From Pseudomonadota bacterium (GTDB lineage Bacteria; Pseudomonadota; Alphaproteobacteria; Micropepsales; Micropepsaceae), in the NCBI GenBank assembly GCA_025360685.1, contig JANYBR010000427.1:1-5907 (forward strand): a stretch of DNA of 5,907 bases, in the 5' to 3' direction. The notes below the pieces were generated by a model. The model was not told where the DNA came from. It saw nothing but the letters and a program-made list of their open reading frames with translations, and did not search any database. The position numbers and the translations under genes are program-made. Below, piece after piece: positions 1-5,861 of this stretch. Every line of letters starts with the position of its first letter. The first letter of the stretch is position 1.

Positions 1-791
1 CGGCGCAGATCCTCCGCCGTCGGCGGCGTGACGGCGCCCTTGGCGAAGCCGACGGCGACCGTCAAACCTTGGTAGGCGGCGAGCTGATCGGTGGTGGCAA
101 AATGGATCGTGTCCGGTGAAATCTCGTTCGCTTGCGCATAGTGGTCGGTCGATCCCTGGGCGCCGGTGTAAAAGGCGTTTTGTACGATCCGCGCGCCCTT
201 GGGCAGATGGATCGTCGCACTCGCTTTTCGGATGGGGAAGATCCAGCCATTGCCGGTGACGTTCCAGTAGAGCTCGTCATACTTGGCGAAGAACCCGATC
301 TGCCGCGCCGTCATGTAGGTGAGGGTGAAGCTATGCAGGCCGGAATCGATGATCACGTCCTTGCTGCCGATCTTTACCCGCACGCCATTATCGATGGATT
401 CGGTCGCGTACTGTTCGTCGTGCCCATCGCGTGTTGCGCCGGTAACATCGAAGCGCACATGCACCGCCGCGCCGTTCTTATCGGTGTAGCGCGTTGGAAA
501 GTCGCGATAGATGCCATGCCGGATTTGATCGCCATTGGCGTAGACGGTGATCGTCTCGGTCACGGTCAAGGTGCCGTTCCCGGCAACCGTGATGTCGCTG
601 TCATAGCTTGTGATGCGTTCGCTGGCGTCGCCCGGATCGACAGCGTCGCTCGCGGCAGGCTGGACGGGTGGCGGCGCCGATGCTGCGCCGGGCGCGCCTT
701 GGCCATGGCGATGTTCGTTTGGCTGCGCCTCCTGCGCTGCCGCGGGAAGCGCTAACAGCGCAAGCAGCAAGGCAAAAATCGCAGGCTTCAT
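1..791 (-). CDS. DUF2207 (YciQ-like) secreted/membrane protein, N-terminal 263 residues, cut by window edge
   Basis: The frame is open from an ATG at 791 to the window edge, so only the N-terminal part is present. Residues 1-19 form a clear signal peptide (MKPAIFALLLALLALPAAA) with likely cleavage after AAA, before QE. Residues 20-58 are a linker rich in Ala, Pro and Gly. A DUF2207-type extracellular domain starts near Y63: alternating beta-like strands, then IRHGIYRDFP (about 90-99) and the typical block YDELYWNVTGNGWIFPI (171-187). In the family this domain is followed by membrane helices and a cytoplasmic tail, which would lie beyond position 1. The molecular function of the family is unknown; the topology suggests an envelope role. 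The start is supported by the signal peptide and by its one-base overlap with the lemA stop (TGATG). No good Shine-Dalgarno is visible, so re-initiation after lemA is likely. LemA and DUF2207 genes are, as I recall, frequent neighbours, which supports both calls. Confidence 0.85.
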   Translation of the reverse strand, partial: MKPAIFALLLALLALPAAAQEAQPNEHRHGQGAPGAASAPPPVQPAASDAVDPGDASERITSYDSDITVAGNGTLTVTETITVYANGDQIRHGIYRDFPTRYTDKNGAAVHVRFDVTGATRDGHDEQYATESIDNGVRVKIGSKDVIIDSGLHSFTLTYMTARQIGFFAKYDELYWNVTGNGWIFPIRKASATIHLPKGARIVQNAFYTGAQGSTDHYAQANEISPDTIHFATTDQLAAYQGLTVAVGFAKGAVTPPTAEDLR

Positions 792-1342
792 CAGCTGAAG
801 GAGACTTTCGGGACGTTGCGGTCCGCCGCATTGTCGAGCTGGAAGAACTGCGCCGCGGTGAAGCCGCCCATGTTCGCGATCAGGTTGGATGGGAACTGCT
901 GCACGCTGACATTGAGATTGCGCACCGCGCCATTGTAGTAGCGCCGGGCCAGCTGGATCTGGTCTTCCAGATCGGCGAGGTCCTTTTGCAAGCTCTGGAA
1001 ATTGGCTGACGCCTTGAGGTCGGGATAGGCTTCGGCGACCGCCATGACTTTTCCGATCGCCGCGCTGATCGCGGTTTCGGCCACTGCGCGCTGCGCCGGA
1101 TCCTGGCTACCGGCCTCGGCGCGCATCTTCGTCAGTTCGTCGAACGTGGTGCGCTCGTGCGTGGCGTAACCTTTGACGGTTTCGACCAGGTTGGGAATCA
1201 GATCGGCGCGCCGCTTGAGCTGGGCATCGATGCCACTCCAGCCTTCCGCGACCATGGCTCTACGGCTGACGAGCCCGTTATAGGTGCTGATCGCCCAAAG
1301 GACGATGAGAACGACAAGCCCCAAGACGACATAGGTGATCAT
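791..1342 (-). CDS. lemA: LemA family protein
   Basis: A 183-residue protein of usual LemA length. Residues 2-20 form one hydrophobic N-terminal helix, followed at once by YN (21-22). The family motifs come in order: W35 with IDAQLKRRADLIPNLV (38-53), GYATHE (58-63), YPDLKAS-NF (106-115), and RRYYNGAVRNLN (133-144) leading to the FP-N-A motif (150-156). The body is a helical bundle expected on the outer side of the membrane, anchored by the N-terminal helix. The biochemical function of LemA proteins is unsettled; the name should not be confused with the unrelated LemA/GacS sensor kinase. The ATG at 1342 is the first possible start: going upstream in frame, no ATG, GTG or TTG occurs before a TAA. 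It has no Shine-Dalgarno, and a hairpin sits two bases before it. The stop overlaps the start of the DUF2207 gene by one base, so the two are probably translated together. Confidence 0.92.
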   Translation of the reverse strand: MITYVVLGLVVLIVLWAISTYNGLVSRRAMVAEGWSGIDAQLKRRADLIPNLVETVKGYATHERTTFDELTKMRAEAGSQDPAQRAVAETAISAAIGKVMAVAEAYPDLKASANFQSLQKDLADLEDQIQLARRYYNGAVRNLNVSVQQFPSNLIANMGGFTAAQFFQLDNAADRNVPKVSFS

Positions 1343-1380
1343 GCGGGCGAAGCTAGCTGCTTCGCCCCCGGCTCGTCCAT
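1339..1380 (-). other. Possible 13-codon leader ORF coupled to lemA
   Basis: An ATG at 1380 opens a frame encoding MDEPGAKQLASPA. Its TGA (1341-1339) overlaps the lemA ATG (1342-1340) as ATGA, the arrangement used for translational coupling. A weak purine run, AAAGA, lies 4 bases before the ATG. The frame spans both arms of the hairpin at 1345-1367, so a ribosome reading it would open the stem and stop on the lemA start. This would explain how lemA is translated without a Shine-Dalgarno. Against it, the same frame is also open by chance further upstream inside the preceding gene, so openness alone proves nothing, and the ribosome site is poor. Confidence 0.3.
1345..1367 (-). repeat. Perfect hairpin directly before the lemA start
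   Basis: The arms GGGCGAAGC (1345-1353) and GCTTCGCCC (1359-1367) are perfectly complementary over 9 bp, with a 5-base loop. Six of the nine pairs are G-C. The stem ends two bases before the lemA ATG on the minus strand and covers the place where a ribosome-binding site would be. No U-tract follows it on either strand, so it is not an intrinsic terminator. A role in translation control or mRNA stability of lemA is inference. Confidence 0.6.
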
Positions 1381-1409
1381 CGCATCTTTACGATGATGGC
1401 GCCGCTCGG

Positions 1410-1751
1410 CTATCCGCGCATGAATATGGAGCGTGCCGTATGCACCACGGCGATCACGACGGCGAACGCGACTGCGTAAGCCAGCAAGGTCATCATGTGC
1501 AGGCCCTGGAAGGCTTGCCAGTCTTTGGTCGCGAACGCCGAGGCGTTCTGTCCGCCCATCGTCACCGCGCGGACATAGCCGACCAGAGCGAATGCCACGA
1601 GTGCGACCACGGTCGTCGTCACGATGGAGCCCATGCTCTGCATCATGAAACCCGCGCCGAGCGCGATGAGCGCCATGAGACCCAAAGTGATGAGATCGGA
1701 CGAAGTGAGAATGCCGTGAATCGTGTTCCAGATGTCCATCAGAAAAGACAT
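1410..1751 (-). CDS. Unrecognised small membrane protein with three predicted helices
   Basis: I do not recognise this family. From the ATG at 1751 it has 113 residues. Three hydrophobic stretches are visible: about 20-37 (LITLGLMALIALGAGFMM), about 43-63, and about 84-105. The loop between helices 2 and 3 (about 64-83) is polar and contains GGQNASAFATKDWQ. The C-terminus is short and basic (HTARSIFMRG). No catalytic motif or signal peptide is evident; an inner-membrane protein is expected. A GTG at 1784 would add 11 residues (MRKRLCKFGGI). The ATG at 1751 is preferred because a G-run (1760-1756) lies 4 bases before it, and the extra residues look unlike the rest. The gene follows the terminator-like element behind flhG and lies 67 bases before lemA, so it could head a unit with lemA and the DUF2207 gene. 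The codon pattern and helices make it a likely real gene. Confidence 0.7.
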   Translation of the reverse strand: MSFLMDIWNTIHGILTSSDLITLGLMALIALGAGFMMQSMGSIVTTTVVALVAFALVGYVRAVTMGGQNASAFATKDWQAFQGLHMMTLLAYAVAFAVVIAVVHTARSIFMRG

Positions 1752-1791
1752 GATACCCCCAAATTTGCACAGACGTTTCCGCACAGCGGTT

Positions 1792-1807
1792 CGGCGAATG
1801 CTCGCCG
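1792..1807. repeat. Short inverted repeat upstream of the small membrane protein gene
   Basis: CGGCGA (1792-1797) and TCGCCG (1802-1807) form a 6-bp stem with a 4-base loop, in the 143-base gap between flhG and the small membrane protein gene. It could be an operator-like palindrome or a leader stem, but sites of this size also occur by chance in GC-rich DNA. No convincing -35/-10 pair was found in the gap. Confidence 0.25.
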
Positions 1808-1864
1808 TCCGAAGTTGCTTATTAACGGACCATACACCAGTTCCGCGCTGCCGAGAATTCAGGC

Positions 1865-1892
1865 AAAAAAATTCAGCGTTAACAAGGCTGAA
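1865..1892 (-). terminator. Likely intrinsic terminator of the flhA-flhF-flhG operon
   Basis: Read on the minus strand, two bases after the flhG TAA, the arms TTCAGC (1892-1887) and GCTGAA (1877-1872) flank a 9-base loop and are followed at once by seven T (1871-1865). The 6-bp stem is short and only half G-C, so termination may be partial. A run of seven T in such GC-rich DNA, placed exactly at an operon end, makes the call reasonable. It would separate the flagellar genes from the genes below. Confidence 0.6.
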
Positions 1893-1894
1893 GG

Positions 1895-2677
1895 TTAACG
1901 CAGCCCCATGACAGGCAGGGCCACCCGAACGGCGCCGTGCAGTTTTCGCGCAATTTCCTCGATCGCGGAGGCGGCCGGCGTCTGGGGGAAGGTGCTCAAA
2001 AGCGGGCTTTGGCGGCGCACCGCGTCGGTTACGCGGGCGTCAAACGGAACGAATCCGAGATACTCCGGCACGATGCCCAGGAAGGATCGGGCGGCTGCCG
2101 TCAGGGTGTCGGCGATGCGCCGGCCTTCGGTGACGTTGAGCGCCATGTTGACCAGAATTTGCGGCGCCCGAGTTCCTGTGCGGCGCAACATGAGTTTGGT
2201 GAAGGCGTAGGCATCCGTCAGCGACGCCGGGTCGGGCGTCAGCACCAGCAAGGTTTCATCGGCGCGCGAGGCGAAGCTCATCACCGCACCATCCACACCG
2301 GCGCCCAGGTCGATGAGCACGCGGTCATACTGGTCGGCGCTTTCGAGAGTGGCGAGCAGCGGCAGCGCCGCGGCTTCTCCGGAATTGGCGAAGGTGCCGG
2401 CACCGGGCGGTGCGGCGAGCAAGTCGAAGCTGTAGCGGGCGCCGCAGGGCACTCGCACCGCGGCAGTTTTCAGCGACGACTTGCCGGTCAGCAGGCCCGC
2501 CAGATCGCCGCCTTCCTTCATGCCGAGTTGCACGCTGGCATTGGAGAGTCCCAGATCGGCGTCGCACAGCAACACGCGCTCGCCCTGATGCGCCAGGGCA
2601 TGCGCGAGACTGACGGCGATGAGGGTCTTGCCGGTGCCGCCTTTGCCCGATCCGATGGCGGTGATGCGCGGGCTCAT
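1895..2677 (-). CDS. flhG: FlhG/FleN (YlxH, MinD-like) ATPase controlling flagellar number
   Basis: A 260-residue ParA/MinD-family ATPase. The deviant Walker A motif is GKGGTGKT (residues 11-18). It is followed by CDADLGLSN (38-46), the switch I region typical of FlhG/FleN, and by Walker B VLIDLGAGVD (120-129). VNMALN (about 177-182) and the P-F-D segment near the C-terminus (VPFDARVTDAVRRQSPL) also fit the FlhG/MinD fold. In characterised bacteria FlhG dimerises with ATP at the membrane, acts on FlhF, and limits the number of flagella. The P-loop begins at residue 11, so the longer N-terminal DQAxxLR activator segment seen in some FlhG proteins is absent. The C-terminal stretch (about 240-258) could be the membrane-binding helix. 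The ATG at 2677 is set by a good AGGAG 6 bases upstream and by the ATGA overlap with flhF. A general MinD/ParA role is possible, but the flhF-adjacent position argues for FlhG. Confidence 0.9.
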   Translation of the reverse strand: MSPRITAIGSGKGGTGKTLIAVSLAHALAHQGERVLLCDADLGLSNASVQLGMKEGGDLAGLLTGKSSLKTAAVRVPCGARYSFDLLAAPPGAGTFANSGEAAALPLLATLESADQYDRVLIDLGAGVDGAVMSFASRADETLLVLTPDPASLTDAYAFTKLMLRRTGTRAPQILVNMALNVTEGRRIADTLTAAARSFLGIVPEYLGFVPFDARVTDAVRRQSPLLSTFPQTPAASAIEEIARKLHGAVRVALPVMGLR

Positions 2678-3708
2678 TGAGCACTCCTGTTTTCGTCGAG
2701 CAGCAGACGCGCGAGCGCCAGAGATGAAGCCGAATCAAGTCCGCTCGCCACGAAAGGCGAGCGCGTGACATGGGCGAGCGGAACGCCCGCCGTCGCCGCC
2801 GCGAGCAAGGCGCCGGCGCGGTGCGTCAGATCAAGGCCGGTAACGATCAGGCGCTTGGCGCCGACCGCTTCCAGCGCGGCCGCGATTTCGCCCGCTTCCT
2901 CCGCGTCGTTCAGCGCCGACACCACGCCGAGCGTTTCGAGCTGGGCAATCTTGGCCAGGGCCGCGAAGGCACTGCGCGCCTTGCCGTCGCGCGGATCGAA
3001 TCCCGCCGTGTCGATGATGGCGAGCGTGTTCTTCGAGACGCAATCGGCGACCAGCTTGGTCAGTTCCGGCGCACTCTCCGCGATCGCCAGCGCTGCATCG
3101 AGATGCCTGGCGAAAGTTTCCAGACGCGCCACCGCGCCGGCACCTGCGGAATCGGCCGCGATCAAAGTCACGCGGCGATTGTCGAGGCGGGCATGTGCCG
3201 CGATTTTGGCGGCAACGGTGGTCTTGCCGGCGCCGTTGCAGCCGACGAGCAGCAGCGCGCGCGCCGCAGCCATGTCGATTGGAACCGTTTTCATGCGCTT
3301 GTCGAGCGCGAAGGCGAGCGCCAGGGTCATGTCGGTCAGCTGCGCCTTGGCGGCGGCCTCGGCCAGGGCGTGGGCGAGTGAATCGGGCGTGCGGTGGCGG
3401 CTGAGAACGCTCAGCAGCTCACTGCGGCTGAAGGCTGTGCGGCTTGGCGCCGGCACGCGCGCACCGCGCACGCGCCGCATCAAGCCGCTGCGAACATGGG
3501 CCTCGAAATCGCTGACCGCTGCGGACTGCGTTGGCGCCAGGGGCTCGGGCTGGGTTTCGCCTGGCTCCTCGTCCAGCGCGGCGCGCACGATGATGCCGCC
3601 GGTCTTGGATTTCTCGCTGGCGATGATCACGGCATTAGGCCCCATGTCGGCCCGCACGCGCGACAGGGCACCTTTCATGTCCTTGGCCAGGAAGGTTCGC
3701 AGCTGCAT
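2674..3708 (-). CDS. flhF: FlhF, SRP-type GTPase for flagellar placement, with divergent GTPase motifs
   Basis: 344 residues. The N-terminus (MQLRTFLAKDMKGALSRVR, then GPNAVII at 23-29) is the typical FlhF opening. A Pro/Ala-rich linker (about 46-92) follows, then a helical N-type region (about 95-140), then the GTPase G domain. The P-loop is GCNGAGKTT (156-164) and G3 is IIDTAGFDPRD (231-241). FlhF marks the pole or site of flagellum assembly and, when GTP-bound, recruits early basal-body proteins; FlhG stimulates its GTPase. Several motifs deviate: the SRP-family D-x-x-R motif II reads DSAGAGA (186-192) with Gly in place of Arg, and G4 reads TGLD (290-293) in place of TKLD. The Walker lysine (K162) and both key aspartates (D233, D293) remain, so nucleotide binding is likely but hydrolysis may be weak. 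The start at 3708 has AGGTG 8 bases upstream, inside the end of flhA, and 5 bases separate it from the flhA stop. Confidence 0.9.
   Translation of the reverse strand: MQLRTFLAKDMKGALSRVRADMGPNAVIIASEKSKTGGIIVRAALDEEPGETQPEPLAPTQSAAVSDFEAHVRSGLMRRVRGARVPAPSRTAFSRSELLSVLSRHRTPDSLAHALAEAAAKAQLTDMTLALAFALDKRMKTVPIDMAAARALLLVGCNGAGKTTVAAKIAAHARLDNRRVTLIAADSAGAGAVARLETFARHLDAALAIAESAPELTKLVADCVSKNTLAIIDTAGFDPRDGKARSAFAALAKIAQLETLGVVSALNDAEEAGEIAAALEAVGAKRLIVTGLDLTHRAGALLAAATAGVPLAHVTRSPFVASGLDSASSLALARLLLDENRSAQ
2684..2688 (-). promoter_or_regulatory. Ribosome-binding site of flhG inside the end of flhF
   Basis: AGGAG (2688-2684) lies within the last codons of flhF and 6 bases before the flhG ATG. 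It is the strongest Shine-Dalgarno in the window and fixes the flhG start. Together with the ATGA overlap it suggests coupled synthesis of FlhF and FlhG. Confidence 0.75.
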
Positions 3709-3713
3709 GGCCG

Positions 3714-5825
3714 TTACACCTGACCCATTGTTCTCAGCTTGACGCTGGCGTGGATTTCACTTTGCGACATGACGACCGTCTGCGGCCGGAAGCGTTCGAC
3801 GATCGAGCGCACGAACGGGCGGATCTGCGGGCTGGTCAGAAGCACCGGCACTTCGTTCTTGTGACTGGCTTCGTCGAAGCGGTCGCGCACGCTCTGGATG
3901 AACTGCTGCAACTGCGACGGCGCCATGGCGAGCTGGCGATCCTCACCCTGGCCGACGATGGATTCCTGGAACGCCTGTTCCCAGACCGGCGACATGGCGA
4001 TCAGCGGCAGATAACCGCCCGGCGCGACGTTGGCGTGACAGAGTTGGCGCGCCAGGCGGGCGCGCACATGCTCGGTGATGTAGAGCGCGTTCTTGGTGTG
4101 GCCGACGGCTTCGGCGATGCCTTCGAGGACGGCGGGCAGATCGCGGATCGAGACGCGCTCTCCCAACAGGGTCTGCAGGACGCGCTGAACGCCCGTCACC
4201 GAAATCTGCGACGGGATCAGCTCGTCCACCAGCTTCTTGTTTTCCGGCGGCAGGTCGTCGAGCAGCTTCTTGGTCTCGGCATAGGAGAGCAGTTCCGACA
4301 TGTGCGACTTGAGCACTTCGGTCAGGTGCGTGGTCAGCACGGTGCCGGGATCCACCACGGTGTAGCCGCGGAAGCTGGCTTCCTCGCGCTGTACCGCGGG
4401 CACCCAGGTGGCGGGCAGGCCGAACGCCGGTTCGGTGGTGTGCGTGCCGGGCATGTCGATCGGCAGGCCCTTGGGATCCATGATCAGAAGACTGCCGGGA
4501 TAGAGATCGCCGCGGCCGGAATCCACTTCCTTGACGCGGATGCGGTATTCGTTCGCCGGCAACTGCATGTTGTCGAGGATGCGCACCGCGGGCATGACAA
4601 AGCCCATCTCGGCGGCAAGCTGGCGGCGCAGCGCCTTGATCTGGTCGGTGATGCGATGGCCCTTCACATCGTTGATCAGCGGCAGCAATCCGTAGCCAAG
4701 TTCGACGCGCAGCAGGTCGAGCGCGAGAGCGGTAGCGATCGGCTCGTCCTTCGGCGCAGCATCGGACCTGGCCTTTTCTTCCTCGGCCCGCACTATGGAG
4801 TCGGTGGCGTCCTTCTTTTTATAAGCGAAATAAGCCAGCGTTCCGGTCGCCGCCGACAGGCCGCCGAAGACAAACGTCGGCATGCCCGGCAGTACGGAGA
4901 CGATGCCCATCACGGCCGCGGCCATGCCGAGCGCCTGGGGATAGAACGACAACTGTCCCATCAGCGCCTTGTCGGTGGCGCCTTCGACACCGGCCTTGGA
5001 CACCATCAAGCCTGCGGCGGTGGATACGATGAGCGCCGGCATCTGGCTGACCAGGCCGTCGCCGACGCTGAGCAAGGTAAAAGTCTGCGAGGCGTCGGAG
5101 AAGCTCATGCCCTTCTGCGCCACCGCGATGATGATGCCGCCGATCACGTTGATTGCCACGATCATCAGGCCGGCAATGGCATCGCCGCGCACGAACTTGC
5201 TGGCGCCGTCCATCGCGCCGAAGAAATTCGATTCCGCTTCCAGGTCCTTGCGCCGGCGCTTGGCGTCCTTCTCGTCGATCAATCCGGCCGAGAGATCGGC
5301 GTCGACCGCCATCTGCTTGCCGGGCATCGCATCCAGGCTGAAGCGTGCCGCCACTTCGGCGATGCGCCCCGAACCCTTGGTGATGACCACGAAGTTCACC
5401 AGCACCAGGATCGCGAACACGATCAGGCCGATGACGAAATTGCCCTGCATGATGAGCTTGCCGAAGGCCTGAATGACATAGCCCGATGCCGCCGTGCCTT
5501 CATTGCCGTGACTGAGAATGAGGCGCGTCGAGGCGAGGTTCAGCGCCAGCCGCAGCATGGTGGTGATCAAAAGGATGGTCGGAAACGAACTGAATTCCAG
5601 CGGCTTCTGGATGAACACCGCCGTCATCAGGATGAGAATGGAGAACGACAGGGACAGCGCGAGCGAAATGTCGAGCAGCCATGGCGGCAAAGGCAACAGC
5701 AGCACGACGAGAATCGCCATGATGCCGACGGCAAGTCCCAGGTCGCTGCGCCGAAGGACGTCCTTCAGCGTGACGAGGTTAAGGCCGAAGCCCGAAGCGG
5801 TCGGTGCGGTTGAAACGTCAGCCAT
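3714..5825 (-). CDS. flhA: FlhA, flagellar type III export gate membrane protein
   Basis: 703 residues from the ATG at 5825, a normal length for FlhA. The N-terminal half (about 28-330) is very hydrophobic, with several membrane helices. The FHIPEP-family signature lies in the cytoplasmic loop: RIAEVAARFSLDAMPGKQMA (154-173), continuing to D177. It is followed by MDGASKFVRGDAIAG (205-219), whose D206 appears to match the aspartate (D208 in Salmonella) needed for proton-driven export. After a charged linker (about 340-370) comes the soluble C-terminal domain that docks chaperone-substrate complexes, including LPAVLEGI and ITEHVRARLARQL. FlhA forms the nonameric ring of the export apparatus in the basal body. 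A TTG nine bases upstream (5834) is in frame, but it directly abuts GAGAG (5839-5835); the ATG, 9 bases from that site, is the better start. The flagellar rather than virulence type III paralogue is indicated by the flhF and flhG neighbours. No key residue appears missing. Confidence 0.97.
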   Translation of the reverse strand: MADVSTAPTASGFGLNLVTLKDVLRRSDLGLAVGIMAILVVLLLPLPPWLLDISLALSLSFSILILMTAVFIQKPLEFSSFPTILLITTMLRLALNLASTRLILSHGNEGTAASGYVIQAFGKLIMQGNFVIGLIVFAILVLVNFVVITKGSGRIAEVAARFSLDAMPGKQMAVDADLSAGLIDEKDAKRRRKDLEAESNFFGAMDGASKFVRGDAIAGLMIVAINVIGGIIIAVAQKGMSFSDASQTFTLLSVGDGLVSQMPALIVSTAAGLMVSKAGVEGATDKALMGQLSFYPQALGMAAAVMGIVSVLPGMPTFVFGGLSAATGTLAYFAYKKKDATDSIVRAEEEKARSDAAPKDEPIATALALDLLRVELGYGLLPLINDVKGHRITDQIKALRRQLAAEMGFVMPAVRILDNMQLPANEYRIRVKEVDSGRGDLYPGSLLIMDPKGLPIDMPGTHTTEPAFGLPATWVPAVQREEASFRGYTVVDPGTVLTTHLTEVLKSHMSELLSYAETKKLLDDLPPENKKLVDELIPSQISVTGVQRVLQTLLGERVSIRDLPAVLEGIAEAVGHTKNALYITEHVRARLARQLCHANVAPGGYLPLIAMSPVWEQAFQESIVGQGEDRQLAMAPSQLQQFIQSVRDRFDEASHKNEVPVLLTSPQIRPFVRSIVERFRPQTVVMSQSEIHASVKLRTMGQV
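3717..3721 (-). promoter_or_regulatory. Ribosome-binding site of flhF inside the flhA stop region
   Basis: AGGTG (3721-3717) overlaps the last flhA sense codons and lies 8 bases before the flhF ATG at 3708. It supports that start and close coupling of flhF to flhA. Confidence 0.6.
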
Positions 5826-5861
5826 GATGCTCAACTCTCGGTGCTTGGAGCGGAGGATTTT

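Noticed and set aside
132..755. 207-codon plus-strand frame at the left edge
   Set aside because: The minus strand here encodes a signal peptide and clear DUF2207 motifs; the plus frame has no recognisable feature.
1345..1367. Hairpin before lemA as an intrinsic terminator of the upstream gene
   Set aside because: No U-tract follows the stem on either strand, and lemA starts two bases later.
1353..1385. Second tiny frame before lemA starting at ATG 1385 and ending TAG at 1353
   Set aside because: It ends inside the hairpin, does not reach the lemA start and has no ribosome site; the frame from 1380 fits coupling better.
1339..1770. 143-codon minus-strand frame overlapping the small membrane protein gene
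   Set aside because: His/Arg-rich translation without structure, shifted against a gene with three membrane helices. Only its last 14 codons, which could start separately at 1380, are kept as a possible leader.
1826..1860. Possible promoter TTCTCG - 17 bases - TATGGT on the minus strand for the small membrane protein gene
   Set aside because: Only 3 of 6 and 4 of 6 matches to the sigma-70 consensus; too weak to call.
1821..1897. Several TTAA/GTTAAC words suggesting a CtrA binding site
   Set aside because: The spacing between TTAA words is not the 7 bases of a full CtrA site, and one lies across the flhG stop and the terminator stem.
2765..3742. 325-codon plus-strand frame antisense to flhF
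   Set aside because: Low-complexity Ala/Ser/Arg translation typical of GC-rich antisense frames; flhF is clearly the coding strand.
3750..5813. 687-codon open frame on the plus strand, antisense to flhA
   Set aside because: It mirrors flhA codon bias. The translation is rich in His, Arg, Gln and Asp with no domain pattern, while flhA on the other strand has full-length family motifs.
5826..5834. TTG start for flhA adding three residues
   Set aside because: It directly abuts the GAGAG ribosome-site candidate; the ATG at 5825 has workable spacing.
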